The position numbers were made by a program, and so were the translations under genes. The notes below the pieces were generated by a model. That model saw only the letters and a program-made list of their open reading frames with translations, was not told the DNA's origin and did not search any database. Below are positions 9,065 to 18,777 of a stretch of 62,842 nucleotides of DNA, piece after piece (the first letter of the stretch is position 1; each line of letters begins with the position of its first letter). The stretch covers positions 1-62,842 of the forward strand of contig CAJXZM010000010.1 in the NCBI GenBank assembly GCA_913063125.1. The letters are read 5' to 3'. This DNA comes from an uncultured Gammaproteobacteria bacterium (lineage in GTDB: Bacteria > Pseudomonadota > Gammaproteobacteria > Pseudomonadales > Ketobacteraceae).

Positions 9065-10472
9065 CCTCATGTTCACGTCTTTGCGAGGAAGGCTATTTAG
9101 CTCAACACTTATTATATTAGTGCTGTTTCTTGGTGGGACGGGGTGGGGGTTACATCAAGCGTTTACTCACAGTGTAAAACAAGGCGCCCAAGAACAGTTA
9201 CAGCTGCACTTGTATGGTTTGCTCGCAGCAGGCAATGAAATTGATAACTCATTGTACTTACCAGAGGTATTGCAGGAACCTCGTTTTAATACACTAAGTT
9301 CGGGGTTGTACGGCGCGGTGCTTAATGGGCAAGATGTTGATGAAAAAGGAGGACCAAAAAAACCGTTACCTGTTTGGATATCTGAGTCTTCACTTGGGGT
9401 TGATTTCTCTTCGGTAAAAATGCTACTTCCTGGGGCAGCTCAATTTGATACGGTTTTTGATGATGACCTTACATTTTATCAATTAGCTCTAGGTATTGTT
9501 TGGGAAGGAGTGGGAGGAGTAGAGCGCACTTACACATTTGTTGTAAGGGAAAATGTTGAGCGCTATCAGGCTCAATTAACGTCATTTTTAGACGTTTTGT
9601 GGAAGTGGCTGTTGGGGCTGGGGTTGATATTGTTGGTGACGCAATGGCTGGTCATGCAGTGGGGGTTGTCTCCGTTACGTTTGTTGGCGCAACAAGTTGC
9701 ATTGATTGAAAAGGGCGAAAGCCAACGTCTGGAAGGGCGCTTTCCTTTGGAAATATCCCCCGTAGTGAATAATCTTAATCAATTGGTTACCCACGAACAT
9801 CGACAACGTGAACGTTATAAAAATACGTTAGGAGATTTGGCGCACAGCTTAAAAACCCCATTGGCGGTATTACGCGGCGCTACTGATTCGGCCCAACCAG
9901 TTGACGCTTTGCCAGAGGTGGTGGAGTCGCAAGTAAAACGAATGGATCAAATTGTTGACTATCAATTAAAGCGTGCCGTGGCATCTTCTGGTGCGGTAAA
10001 AATAGGTAAAGCTATTGTCATTGATATTATTTGCGAAAAATTGCTTACAACGCTCGATAAAGTATACAGAGATAAAAAAGTGCATGCATCGATTGAGCGA
10101 GAAGGGTTAAAGGTTGAATCATTAAAGTTTATAGGCGATGAAGGGGACCTGTTAGAGGTTATGGGAAACCTTTTAGATAATGCTTACAAACACTGTGTTC
10201 GAGAGGTCAAAGTAACGTTAAGGTTAGGTGAGACTCAACAGCAGGGTGTTTTGTTATTTGAAGACGACGGTGTTGGAATTCCAGAGGACGTAGGAGAGCG
10301 AGTGTTGAATCGAGGTGTTAGGGTTGACACCGCAATGCAGGGTCAAGGTATCGGGTTGGCCGTTGTGCAGGATATAGTGGCGGGGTACCACGGGAAAGTT
10401 AGTGTTGGCCGTTCTAAGGTTTTAGGCGGTGCAAGTATTTGTATAGAAATTCCTTGTGTTACCGATGAGTAA
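9054..10472 (+). CDS. Sensor histidine kinase (PhoQ-like)
   Basis: This 472-residue inner-membrane kinase has two transmembrane segments at about 13-36 and 183-203 that flank a periplasmic sensor region of about 145 residues. A linker follows (SPLRLLAQQVALIEKGESQRLEG). The dimerisation/phosphoacceptor His264 lies in LAHSLKTPLAVLRG, which is the PhoQ-type variant of the usual HELRTP. The ATPase domain has EVMGNLLDNAYKH, EDDGVGIPE and GQGIGLAVVQD. It phosphorylates the regulator encoded just upstream, whose reading frame it overlaps. It converges on the next gene with a 41-base gap and no obvious terminator. Confidence 0.9.
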   Translation: MKNNLMFTSLRGRLFSSTLIILVLFLGGTGWGLHQAFTHSVKQGAQEQLQLHLYGLLAAGNEIDNSLYLPEVLQEPRFNTLSSGLYGAVLNGQDVDEKGGPKKPLPVWISESSLGVDFSSVKMLLPGAAQFDTVFDDDLTFYQLALGIVWEGVGGVERTYTFVVRENVERYQAQLTSFLDVLWKWLLGLGLILLVTQWLVMQWGLSPLRLLAQQVALIEKGESQRLEGRFPLEISPVVNNLNQLVTHEHRQRERYKNTLGDLAHSLKTPLAVLRGATDSAQPVDALPEVVESQVKRMDQIVDYQLKRAVASSGAVKIGKAIVIDIICEKLLTTLDKVYRDKKVHASIEREGLKVESLKFIGDEGDLLEVMGNLLDNAYKHCVREVKVTLRLGETQQQGVLLFEDDGVGIPEDVGERVLNRGVRVDTAMQGQGIGLAVVQDIVAGYHGKVSVGRSKVLGGASICIEIPCVTDE

Positions 10473-10513
10473 ACTTGAGTCTGCAAAATCTTTAGACATG
10501 GCATTCAATACGC

Positions 10514-12907
10514 CTAAAACCATTTGTTGATCTTTTCTGCTAGCAGTGAATGAGTGATTGGCTTTTTAAGATAATCATTCATACCTGCCTCTAGACAAAG
10601 TAAGTGATCCCCAGGGTTGGCATTGGCGGTAACCGCGATAATAGGTACTTGGGCCATTGGCCCTGATGTTTTACGGATGAGTCGAGTGGCTTCATAGCCA
10701 TCCATTACGGGCATTTGACAGTCCATTAGAATCAAATCCACTTCATTGTAATTGGCAAAATCAACGGCTTCCTGTCCATTGTTACAGCTGAACACGGCAA
10801 GGTCCATTTTCTTTAAAATACCCGAAATGACGAGTTTATTAACGTAATTATCTTCGACGACTAATACGCGGGTACCTGGTGCGACTGTTGATGTTGGGGT
10901 AGGTTGTAATGTATGTGTTTCTTGGCTTTCAGGAACACCAACAGATAGGTCAACACTTACCTTTGTCCCTATACCAGGGGTTGAATCAAAGGAGAGAGTT
11001 CCATGTAGGATATCAACGACCCGTTTGCATAAGGCAAGACCTATACCTAGCCCCCCTTGTCGTCGAGTTAGAGAACTGTCTACTTGCCTAAATGATTCGA
11101 AAATGGATTGTTGCTGCTCAATAGGAACGCCACAACCGGTATCAGCGATGGTGAGGCGAAGGCCTATCGTGTTTGTGCCATCGTCGTTGTTTGGGTTGGC
11201 TTTAGCGGATAGAGTAGGTGTTATCGATAATGTTACGTTACCGTTTTCGGTGAATTTGACAGCATTATCCAGCAAATGTGAAAGAATGATGATCAATTTG
11301 TTTCTGTCGCTGCTGATAACGAGGGGGATATTGGGATCAATGTGAGTGCTATAAATTATGCCACGCACAGCGCAGCGCATATCTAAGTTCTTTGATAATT
11401 GCTGCAATAGAGCATGCAATTCAATGGGTTCATTTTGTTGGAATAATGTTCCTGCTTCACTTTGCGTAAAGGTGAGGATATCTTCGACCATTCCCAGCAT
11501 ATCATTGCTAGAGCGTTTTATGGTTCGAATATGTTCTTGTTGCTCGTCATCCAAATGAGTGAATTCTAGTAATTCTGTTGCACCATAGACACCGTTCATA
11601 GGGGTACGTAACTCGTGGCTTATGACCGATAGAAATTCATCTTTAAAGTGGTTGCTCCCTGCAAGTAATCGGTTGGATTCTTCTAGTTGTGCTTTCGATT
11701 CAGCTTCTATTTTTTGATTCTCGCGACGTATTTGATTAATTCTGTCTCCTAGGGCCATGGACAGTAAGATAGTTTCTAATGCTGCACCGGTATGAGCGGA
11801 AAGAGATGAGTACTCATTAAATGGGATAACGCCCATTAATGTAAGGAGCCAAATGACGGAGCCAATAATGAGGCAGACCCATGCGATAAGAAAGTAGCGG
11901 GCCGTGGATAAGTGTTGCTTGAGAGCAATTATGCCAGCAGTGATTGCATTACCAATAACTAGCAGGGTTAATATGACAACAGATGAGTGAAATGGGTATG
12001 GTTGAAGAATTAAGATTAATAAAATATTGATGAGACACAAAATGATAATGGACCAAAATATTCTATGGATAATAGGTTGACGCTCTCGGGTGTGTAAAAA
12101 TTTTTGGCAAAATAGAGCACCAAATATCGTTGGCCCCATTGCCATAATCATATTGCACCCGTAGGTAATGTTGGCGGGGTTAACAAAGGGGAGGACTTTT
12201 CTTAAGGTGCCATCAGATGAAAGAGTAAAAAGGAAAATGGATGCGATATAAAAAACGTAAAATAGGTAGCTTTTATCCTTTGTCGAAAAATATATAAATA
12301 AGTTAAATAACCCCATGACGGCAAATATTCCGTAAAAACTACCGTGAGCATATGACTTTACGCGTTCGTTAGAAAGCAGGTGGTCAGCGTCGAGCACGGA
12401 TATGGGGGTGATAATTGGTGAGTCACTTGCTATCTGAAAATACACTGTTTGTTTGTTGTTTGGTTGGCGAGTTAAAGGAAAAGCAAAGCCGTGGGTATTG
12501 GATTGTTCTTCTTGTGTAAATGTCCCATAACCGGAGTGAAATCCTTCGTAGGAGCCCTGTTCGTTGGGTGAATAGAAATGAATGGATTTTATATGTGGAT
12601 AACTTATTTGTACGTACCAGGTTTTATCGCTTTTGGGCAGTATCAACGTGGCCTTTGCCCACCATGTTGATGAGCGTTTACCGAGTTTAGGAATGCGTTT
12701 TTCTAGTGGAGTAAAGGACAGTTGAGTGATCTGTTCAAAGGTAAGTGAGTTGGAGGTATCTTCAAGTACCATCAGATATGGAGTAAGCGGTAATGGCTTT
12801 CCGTTCAAAATGGTAACGGATTGACTCTGTGCGACAGCACAAAATAGACAAGCTGCTACGAAGGTGAGTTGTCGAAATATAGGCAATAGTAACAATTGAT
12901 AAGACAT
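10514..12907 (-). CDS. 7TMR-DISM hybrid histidine kinase with receiver domain
   Basis: This 797-residue inner-membrane sensor has a signal peptide (1-29). A periplasmic 7TMR-DISM extracellular domain of type 2 (about 35-170) includes STWWAKATLILP and YPHIKSIHFYSP. Seven membrane helices (about 190-385), a short coiled coil (390-420), HisKA with His431 (FLSVISHELRTPMNG), an ATPase domain with Asn548 (LLDNAVKFT), DTGCGVP and GGLGIGLALCKRVV, and a C-terminal receiver with Asp729 (LILMDCQMPVMDGYE) and Lys782 follow. Type 2 DISM domains are predicted carbohydrate-type binding folds. The receiver lets it work as a phosphorelay. No Hpt protein or dedicated output regulator is adjacent, so its partner is elsewhere. 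A second, kinase-less DISM protein lies 6 kb away. Confidence 0.9.
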   Translation of the reverse strand: MSYQLLLLPIFRQLTFVAACLFCAVAQSQSVTILNGKPLPLTPYLMVLEDTSNSLTFEQITQLSFTPLEKRIPKLGKRSSTWWAKATLILPKSDKTWYVQISYPHIKSIHFYSPNEQGSYEGFHSGYGTFTQEEQSNTHGFAFPLTRQPNNKQTVYFQIASDSPIITPISVLDADHLLSNERVKSYAHGSFYGIFAVMGLFNLFIYFSTKDKSYLFYVFYIASIFLFTLSSDGTLRKVLPFVNPANITYGCNMIMAMGPTIFGALFCQKFLHTRERQPIIHRIFWSIIILCLINILLILILQPYPFHSSVVILTLLVIGNAITAGIIALKQHLSTARYFLIAWVCLIIGSVIWLLTLMGVIPFNEYSSLSAHTGAALETILLSMALGDRINQIRRENQKIEAESKAQLEESNRLLAGSNHFKDEFLSVISHELRTPMNGVYGATELLEFTHLDDEQQEHIRTIKRSSNDMLGMVEDILTFTQSEAGTLFQQNEPIELHALLQQLSKNLDMRCAVRGIIYSTHIDPNIPLVISSDRNKLIIILSHLLDNAVKFTENGNVTLSITPTLSAKANPNNDDGTNTIGLRLTIADTGCGVPIEQQQSIFESFRQVDSSLTRRQGGLGIGLALCKRVVDILHGTLSFDSTPGIGTKVSVDLSVGVPESQETHTLQPTPTSTVAPGTRVLVVEDNYVNKLVISGILKKMDLAVFSCNNGQEAVDFANYNEVDLILMDCQMPVMDGYEATRLIRKTSGPMAQVPIIAVTANANPGDHLLCLEAGMNDYLKKPITHSLLAEKINKWF

Positions 12908-13102
12908 AGGCTCAATCGTTGGTGATTGTTAAGGGTTATGGGTTTAGTATAGAGAACCTTAATAGTTTAGCTAAAAAAGCTGAAGAGAGTGTTACAAAGA
13001 GAAAAATACCTAGATCAATTGCGTCTTAGTGGTAGGAAAACCTTACGTTTAACGTTATAAGCAACTAGGTTGACATTGTTTGTGGGAATGAACAACTTGT
13101 TG

Positions 13103-14350
13103 TTATCCTCCACCAAAAACAGCGAATAATTGAAGGAAACCTGCTGCTAAACCTAATATTGCACCAACGCCGATTAACTTCCATTCATCCTCTTTAAACG
13201 CGGGCCTGAGTATTTCTTGGAACTCAGAAGGTGAGAGCGATTCCATTCGGCTTCGCAGAAGGTTTTCGATAACCTCATGTTGCCCTTCGCTGAATGCCTG
13301 GTTATGAACAAGTTCGTCTTTAGCGATAGATAGTGCCATATCTGCGGCACGGTATTTTAAATCGATATAGCTTTGAGTACCCATAAAAGCACGGGTCAGT
13401 GGCTTCCCTACACCCATAACCCCCCAGCTCGTTGTTTCATCAATAGACTTTCTGATGTGGCTTTGGATCATTTTTTTGGCCCGGTCAGATTTAGGGCCAG
13501 TTAGCATTGCGTGCAGAATGTTGTTTATGGTAATGACTTCTTGAGTGGTGATGCGACAGAGAACTCTTGCCACCTCCGCTTGACGCTTAAGGAATAACCC
13601 TTGTAGGCGGTAGGGGCCTATTTTTATAGGCTCTAGTGGCTCAAATATTACTTTCAGAGCAATAACATTGGTGAGGTAGCCTACTAGTAATCCGAATAGC
13701 GGCAATATCCACCATAAAGGGTAGAAATACCAAATTATCATCTGAATAAAACCGAATAGTGCGCCGAAGTAGATTCCTGATTTGATAATAAATTTAAACT
13801 CATTCTCGCCGGCTTCTTGGAAAATTCGGTTTAGGAGTTCTTTGTTTGCGGTGAGTTTTTCAACAACCATATGCTCTAAATCAAATAGGTCATCAATATT
13901 TGTCCCTACGTCCTCAAGCATTGTATTTGCCATATCAGGTAATTGTTTTCTGACATTTTTGTAGATATTAGTGCGAACATTATTGGGAAGGTTTTCCCAC
14001 AAAGTGGCATTTTCATTGATCATTAACTCATCAATATACTCAACTATACGTTGGTCCATCATTTTAACGAGTTCTTTGGCGAGTCGGTCGCGATCAATCT
14101 CTCCGTATACCTCTGCAACGTTTGCTAACGCGGATAGACCTTTTTCAACGACTACTTTGGCCATTTTTTCGGCCTTTGAAGGGATAACACCTTGCCAGCC
14201 AATGAGTAGTGGTTGGTAACCCATAAACTTTTTTGGAACGAACATTAGCTGAATGGCTAGCCAATTTGTGCTCCAACCAACAATAGCGGCAACAACAGGG
14301 ATGCTGAGGTATTTCCATAGGTCTGGGTGGGAAAGGATATCTGTTATCAC
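13103..14350 (-). CDS. DUF445-family membrane protein
   Basis: This 415-residue protein has membrane segments near the N terminus (about 15-35, ending in GWSTNWLAIQLMF), in the middle (about 190-235) and at the extreme C terminus (about 393-412). The DUF445 hallmark is the repeated pair of NxxA-type helices: STNWLAIQLMFVPKKFMGY near the start and YLTNVIALKVIFEPLEPIKIGPYRLQGLFLKRQAEVA in the middle, each followed by a long helical region. Helical insertions separate the two copies. The biochemical function of DUF445 proteins is unknown. It is monocistronic, with about 160 bases between it and the small PEP-CTERM-like gene upstream on the same strand. Confidence 0.88.
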   Translation of the reverse strand: MITDILSHPDLWKYLSIPVVAAIVGWSTNWLAIQLMFVPKKFMGYQPLLIGWQGVIPSKAEKMAKVVVEKGLSALANVAEVYGEIDRDRLAKELVKMMDQRIVEYIDELMINENATLWENLPNNVRTNIYKNVRKQLPDMANTMLEDVGTNIDDLFDLEHMVVEKLTANKELLNRIFQEAGENEFKFIIKSGIYFGALFGFIQMIIWYFYPLWWILPLFGLLVGYLTNVIALKVIFEPLEPIKIGPYRLQGLFLKRQAEVARVLCRITTQEVITINNILHAMLTGPKSDRAKKMIQSHIRKSIDETTSWGVMGVGKPLTRAFMGTQSYIDLKYRAADMALSIAKDELVHNQAFSEGQHEVIENLLRSRMESLSPSEFQEILRPAFKEDEWKLIGVGAILGLAAGFLQLFAVFGGG

Positions 14351-14513
14351 AATGTATGAGCTTATTTTAGTATTATTTATTATCGTTTTGCGTGAGAATC
14401 GTTAGGTTATTTTCTAACAGCCTCCTGCATAGTGTCAGTTTAGACGTTTTTTAAGATTCTACGCGATGAACACTAATTTCGGTATCTATTTTTATTGGTC
14501 GAACAAGAGGGGG

Positions 14514-14891
14514 TCAGGCTTGGTTTTGGTGGCGACGTATGGCAGATGCTAATACCAATAACAATAGTGCGACCAATGATAAAGGGGCAGGGGAGGGTAT
14601 AGTGTTTGATGAGTGCTCTATGGGCTCTTCTGATGACGCCCTCGTACTTTTCGTGCTAGCAGTAAAAGTTGCTATATTAAGTGTTGAATTCAGGTTGTAC
14701 GGTTCAGATAAGTTGCCACTGGAAACGGCTGATGGAGAGTTAATACTGGCAAAGGAAGTGTTAGGAAATGATGAGAATACTAAACTTAGCGATGCGAAGC
14801 TGATAACCATTAGCAAAACACCTAACCACAGCGAAGTTCTGCTTGTGTTGTTTGGCTGGGCGCCACATTTTGTATTTTGTCGTGTCATCAT
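14514..14891 (-). CDS. Small exported protein with PEP-CTERM-like C-terminal anchor
   Basis: This 125-residue protein begins with a charged stretch, then a hydrophobic signal segment (about 20-48, SLWLGVLLMVISFASLSLVF) with possible cleavage after SFAS. A low-complexity Ser/Thr/Asn-rich middle follows. It ends IPSPAPLSLVALLLLVLASA then IRRHQNQA. This order (P-x-P, one hydrophobic helix, Arg-rich tail) is the plan of exosortase-sorted PEP-CTERM proteins. The motif is looser than the canonical VPEP. A clear fibro-slime PEP-CTERM protein at 56.6-57.3 kb shows the genome has such a system. A 137-codon frame runs on the opposite strand (14539-14952), but its translation has no recognisable feature. 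The ribosome binding site is weak, and function is unknown. Confidence 0.55.
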   Translation of the reverse strand: MMTRQNTKCGAQPNNTSRTSLWLGVLLMVISFASLSLVFSSFPNTSFASINSPSAVSSGNLSEPYNLNSTLNIATFTASTKSTRASSEEPIEHSSNTIPSPAPLSLVALLLLVLASAIRRHQNQA

Positions 14892-15130
14892 CAGTTATTT
14901 CTCTGTAACCTTTGACCTGGTAATGTATAGAAACGTGCCATTTGGTATATAACTTTAGTTAGAATAAACCAAGGGGCTAAAAGTGGTATTTTTTTGTATT
15001 AAAAGTGTGACGCAGTTGGCTTTTTTGGTTGCGAATTGATCGCTTATTGATTGATAAATAAAAAGCGCTGACCTAACAATGAGTTGCTGTTATATGTTCT
15101 ATTATATTGTTTTGATAATCAGCCGTAGGA

Positions 15131-17314
15131 CTAGTGATAGGGGGTTGAGTCAGTAACATCAAGCTGGTCTTTGTGAAGGTGTAGTTGTGCATATTGCTCC
15201 CATACCCTTTTTTTGAGAAAGACTTGATACAATTCATGATCAATATGCTGCCTGTCTCGCATCCCTTGTAAAATTGCTAATGCCTGACTAATTTTCATGG
15301 GGTTCTTATAGGGGCGGTCTTGAGAGGTTAGTGCTTCAAAAATATCTGCAATTGCCATGATACGAGCGGGTATAGACATTTGTTCGCGTGTTAACTGTTT
15401 CGGAAATCCAGTGCCATCCATCTTTTCATGGTGACCTCCTGCATATTCAGGTACTTTTTTAAGGTGTTTAGGAAAGGGGAGTGAGTTTAACATTTCGATT
15501 GTGACACGCATATGGTCGTTAATTTTATTCCTCTCCTCCGTATTTAGAGTGCCTCGGCTAATGCAAAGATTGGATGCGTCAGAGGGAGATAGTAGCGGGT
15601 GTTGTTTTTCATTGGAATCTTTCCAGGTAAGTGCAGCGATGCGTTGGACTTGCTCCTTGTCTTCTTCAGAGAAAAACTCCGCCCCTTTGTTGGCCTGGTT
15701 AATAAATGCCTGATCATCATTAAGTTGCGTGATTTTACTTTGGTAGGTTTGTTCTGCATGCGTATCTTTGCCATAGGTTAGGCAATACTCAAGATAGGAG
15801 CTGTATTCTTGTTGTTTGATTAGCTCGAAATGTGCGTTGATACTTTCAATGCCATCGCGGAGACTGTGAAGTTTGGTGGATTTATCTAAAATGGAATCTG
15901 GGGTGGAAAGTTTTCCGCAATCATGAAGCCAGGAGGCAACTTTTAATTCATACCAGCCATCGGCATCAAGGGAGAATGATGGGAAATATTCTGTGTCTTG
16001 ACAGGCCTCTTCAGCTAAAAGCTCTGTGATTACGGGTACGCGTTGACAGTGAGCAGAGGTGTGAGGTGATTTTGCATCAATCGCTTTTGCAATACACTGA
16101 ACAAAGGCATCAAGTAAATTTTTATGGTCTTGTAATAATATTTGATTTTCAAGTGCAATGGCGGCGTAAGTGCTCAGGGCTTTGATGATGGGTTCTAAAT
16201 GTGCGTCAAATTCACAGGGTTCATGAGTAATAGGGTGAATTGCATTAACCAATTGTAAAACGCCAATCACGTCATTGGCGTGGTTAATTAAGGGTACCGA
16301 TAAAAAAGAATGTGAGTGATAGTGTGAGTTCCTGTCAAATTCGTGAGTTCCAGAAAAATCAAAGGTTAGATTGTCATAGGCATTTTTTATATTAACAAGC
16401 TGTTTTGTTATTGCAGTAAAACTCGCAATGTTTTTATCGTTGGGTACGCTATCAGAAGTGCCATCAGAAATATAAAGGGGTAGAGCATCGAAGGATATGG
16501 GTGTCTCTGATGTACCGCCGAGATGCAAACTTAGCTTCTTGTTTTTTAGAATGGTAAATTCCAGCGCGGGGCCAGAATCTGTTTGAGTTAGTAGATAAAG
16601 GGTGCCACCTTCTGCTTGGCATATAGTTTGTGCTTCGTCTAAAATAGTTTCAAATAACCGAGCAGCTTCTTTTTGACTGGCAAGACGAATTAATAAATTG
16701 TGTTGCTGGTCTAGCATGATGTTGTTTTCAATGCTAATCGCGACAAGCGAGCTAAGCGCTTCAATTATGTTTTTATCATGTTGGTAAAATGCAGCCCCTT
16801 CAACTCCGTCAAGTGAATCATTGTGGTGAGCGTTAATAAGTTGTAATACGCCAATGATATGTTCATCGTGGTTTTTTAGCGGAACTGTTAAAATAGAATG
16901 TGTGTGGTAATGGTTTTCAACGTCAAAACAATCTATCCCGCTAATGTCATAATCGGTGTTTTTGCGTACATTGGTAATGTTGATGGTTTTTTTACTAAGA
17001 ACACAGTGAGTAGCAATATGGTGATTGTTGGGTTTAAGAGACTGCGGATCATAAAGTGGGAAATCTGGAAGCGCGTTGTTTTTCCGATTAGTTATTGAAA
17101 TGTTAAGGGATGTGTTACGCATAATTACGGGGCTTAACATTAGGCCTTTGTCACTCTCCGTTGTTAAATAGAGAGTGCCTCCGTCGGCGTGGCAGCATTG
17201 TTGTGCCTCTAGTAGAATAAGCTCATAAAGCCTCCAGCGATCATGTTCCGAGGATAATGCTTTGGCAATCGTGAGTATTTTGGGTAAAAAATCGTACGAT
17301 TCATGTTGCTGCAT
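15131..17314 (-). CDS. GAF-GAF-HD-GYP protein, probable cyclic-di-GMP phosphodiesterase
   Basis: This 727-residue soluble protein has two tandem GAF domains (about 20-200 and 210-395). They are clear internal duplicates: both contain GGTLYL, a HYHTHSILTVPL-like block and IGVLQLINA / IGVLQLVNA. A C-terminal HD-GYP domain has HD at 464-465 (WLHDCGKLSTPDSILDK), HHEKMDGTGFP at 628-638 and IADIFEALTSQDRPYK. The GYP signature is GFP here, a common variant. About 110 residues (480-590) are inserted between the HD and GYP halves, longer than in compact members. It should hydrolyse cyclic di-GMP under control of ligands bound by the GAF pair. It lies upstream, in the other transcriptional sense, of nothing recognisable; the two genes that follow at higher coordinates are on the same strand. 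Confidence 0.88.
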   Translation of the reverse strand: MQQHESYDFLPKILTIAKALSSEHDRWRLYELILLEAQQCCHADGGTLYLTTESDKGLMLSPVIMRNTSLNISITNRKNNALPDFPLYDPQSLKPNNHHIATHCVLSKKTINITNVRKNTDYDISGIDCFDVENHYHTHSILTVPLKNHDEHIIGVLQLINAHHNDSLDGVEGAAFYQHDKNIIEALSSLVAISIENNIMLDQQHNLLIRLASQKEAARLFETILDEAQTICQAEGGTLYLLTQTDSGPALEFTILKNKKLSLHLGGTSETPISFDALPLYISDGTSDSVPNDKNIASFTAITKQLVNIKNAYDNLTFDFSGTHEFDRNSHYHSHSFLSVPLINHANDVIGVLQLVNAIHPITHEPCEFDAHLEPIIKALSTYAAIALENQILLQDHKNLLDAFVQCIAKAIDAKSPHTSAHCQRVPVITELLAEEACQDTEYFPSFSLDADGWYELKVASWLHDCGKLSTPDSILDKSTKLHSLRDGIESINAHFELIKQQEYSSYLEYCLTYGKDTHAEQTYQSKITQLNDDQAFINQANKGAEFFSEEDKEQVQRIAALTWKDSNEKQHPLLSPSDASNLCISRGTLNTEERNKINDHMRVTIEMLNSLPFPKHLKKVPEYAGGHHEKMDGTGFPKQLTREQMSIPARIMAIADIFEALTSQDRPYKNPMKISQALAILQGMRDRQHIDHELYQVFLKKRVWEQYAQLHLHKDQLDVTDSTPYH

Positions 17315-17523
17315 GGTTTGGGGCTGCTATGTTGTCCTGAATTGCCATCGTGGCCTTATATTATATTAGCAGCTATTCGGTTATGTCATTTTACTTCCGC
17401 TTTAAGCCGGCTAGGAATAAGCTGGCGAGTAATTTCCAGCTTATTGAGCCTCCACTGCCTCTGGAGCTGCCGTTTGTTGAGCTGAGTGGACTACCTCAAA
17501 GGGCTATAAATAGAAGGTTGCTG

Positions 17524-18777
17524 CTAAAAAAGCTCGATATCAGACCCACTATCATCATCTATCGTTTCATCTGCATGTGTTTGGTCGAATCGCGTAAATA
17601 TCATATCCAGTATTTTTTGTTGACGCTCCGATAAATGTGTAAGCAATTTTGTTATTGTATGAAAAGATTCGCGTAGCTTATCAGATTGATCGCTAAGGTC
17701 ATGGGTGTTGTTTATAGCATCTTCTGCTTGTTTTAAAAGGAAAACTTCTTGATCCTCCTCTAACCCCATGTGGTGTAGCTTCTCTTCTAACTCTGTTAGC
17801 ATTTTGGTTAGAGATACGATCACGTTTTTTTGACTGTCATTTAATGATTCTGATAAATCAGAGAGAGTGCTGTTAACCGCTTGAAAAGAGGATGATACGC
17901 TTTGACTCTGCTGTAACAATGCGTGCTCCGTATCCAGTGCTTTAATTTTTGCATCTGCAGCACCAAGTAGCGACGGTAAAAGGTCTTTGTAGCGCCCATA
18001 GGTGGCCATATCGTTTATGGGCATGTTTTTAATTAATAACGATACCCTTGGATAGGTTATTTGTGTTCTGCAGCCGAAATCATGAAAGCGATTACCTGCG
18101 ACCTGTAATGCGGGCATCAACTCCATCTCTAACGGGGTTGCATTGCCTTTTGAAGAAAAGAACTTATTGCCTTCCGAAGTGCTGAAAAATAAGCAGCAGT
18201 TGAGGTTCAAGCTATTTGTTACTTGGAGAAATCGATAGGATAATTGCTCAAATGAAGTGATTGCATAAGCGCTTTCCATAAATTGAATGACTTGACCAAG
18301 CTCGTTGTTGCCAATCATTGCGATTAATGCTGTTTGTGATGCATCTTCAGCTTTGGTTACTAGTGCTTTGTGTGCAGTATGTTGATTGCTGTGTATATTG
18401 AGTTTGGCAATTAATTCTTCTTTTTCGCAGGGTTTTGTAAGGAAGTCGACAGCTCCGGCTTCGTACCCTAGCATCTTTTCTCGAGTAGACGTTTTTCCAG
18501 AAAGAAAAATGATGGGTATGTTACATGTTGATTTTTCTTGTTTTAGTGCATCGCAGACTTCATAACCATTCATACCAGGCATTTCAACATCTAAAAGGAT
18601 GACGTCAGGCAATTGCTTTTTGGCGATCGTTATCCCTTCCTGGCCGTCACTTGCACAAACAGGCAAGTAATTTTGATTGAGTGTTTTACTGATGAATTTT
18701 TGGATGAATTTATCATCATCAATAATAAGAATTGACTGAAGCTTTTCTTGTTTAGAATTGTTTGGTGATACATTCAT
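17524..18777 (-). CDS. Response regulator with helical C-terminal output region
   Basis: This 417-residue protein has a receiver domain at about 14-130: acidic IIDDDKF, Asp63 in VILLDVEMPGMNGYE, switch Ser/Thr in FLSGKTS and Lys115 in FLTKPC. A central region of unknown fold (about 140-280) is followed by an extended helical region (about 290-400) with many heptad-like repeats. The tail is very acidic (DETIDDDSGSDIELF). No DNA-binding, GGDEF, EAL or kinase motif is visible. Its ATG follows directly after the stop of the upstream DISM receptor (TAAATG), so the two are translationally coupled and likely work together. The output may be by protein-protein interaction. It lies upstream of the GAF-HD-GYP gene with a gap of about 209 bases. 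Confidence 0.8.
   Translation of the reverse strand: MNVSPNNSKQEKLQSILIIDDDKFIQKFISKTLNQNYLPVCASDGQEGITIAKKQLPDVILLDVEMPGMNGYEVCDALKQEKSTCNIPIIFLSGKTSTREKMLGYEAGAVDFLTKPCEKEELIAKLNIHSNQHTAHKALVTKAEDASQTALIAMIGNNELGQVIQFMESAYAITSFEQLSYRFLQVTNSLNLNCCLFFSTSEGNKFFSSKGNATPLEMELMPALQVAGNRFHDFGCRTQITYPRVSLLIKNMPINDMATYGRYKDLLPSLLGAADAKIKALDTEHALLQQSQSVSSSFQAVNSTLSDLSESLNDSQKNVIVSLTKMLTELEEKLHHMGLEEDQEVFLLKQAEDAINNTHDLSDQSDKLRESFHTITKLLTHLSERQQKILDMIFTRFDQTHADETIDDDSGSDIELF

Noticed and set aside
14892..14950. TGGCACG upstream of the small PEP-CTERM-like gene as a sigma-54 promoter
   Set aside because: The -24 half is perfect on the minus strand, but the base pair that should be GC at -12 is TA, so the promoter core fails.
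14539..14952. A 137-codon frame on the plus strand overlapping the small PEP-CTERM-like gene
   Set aside because: Its translation has no signal, domain or compositional feature, whereas the minus-strand frame has a signal segment and C-terminal anchor.
17350..17634. A plus-strand frame between the GAF-HD-GYP gene and the receiver gene
   Set aside because: It overlaps the end of the receiver gene in antisense and has no recognisable feature.
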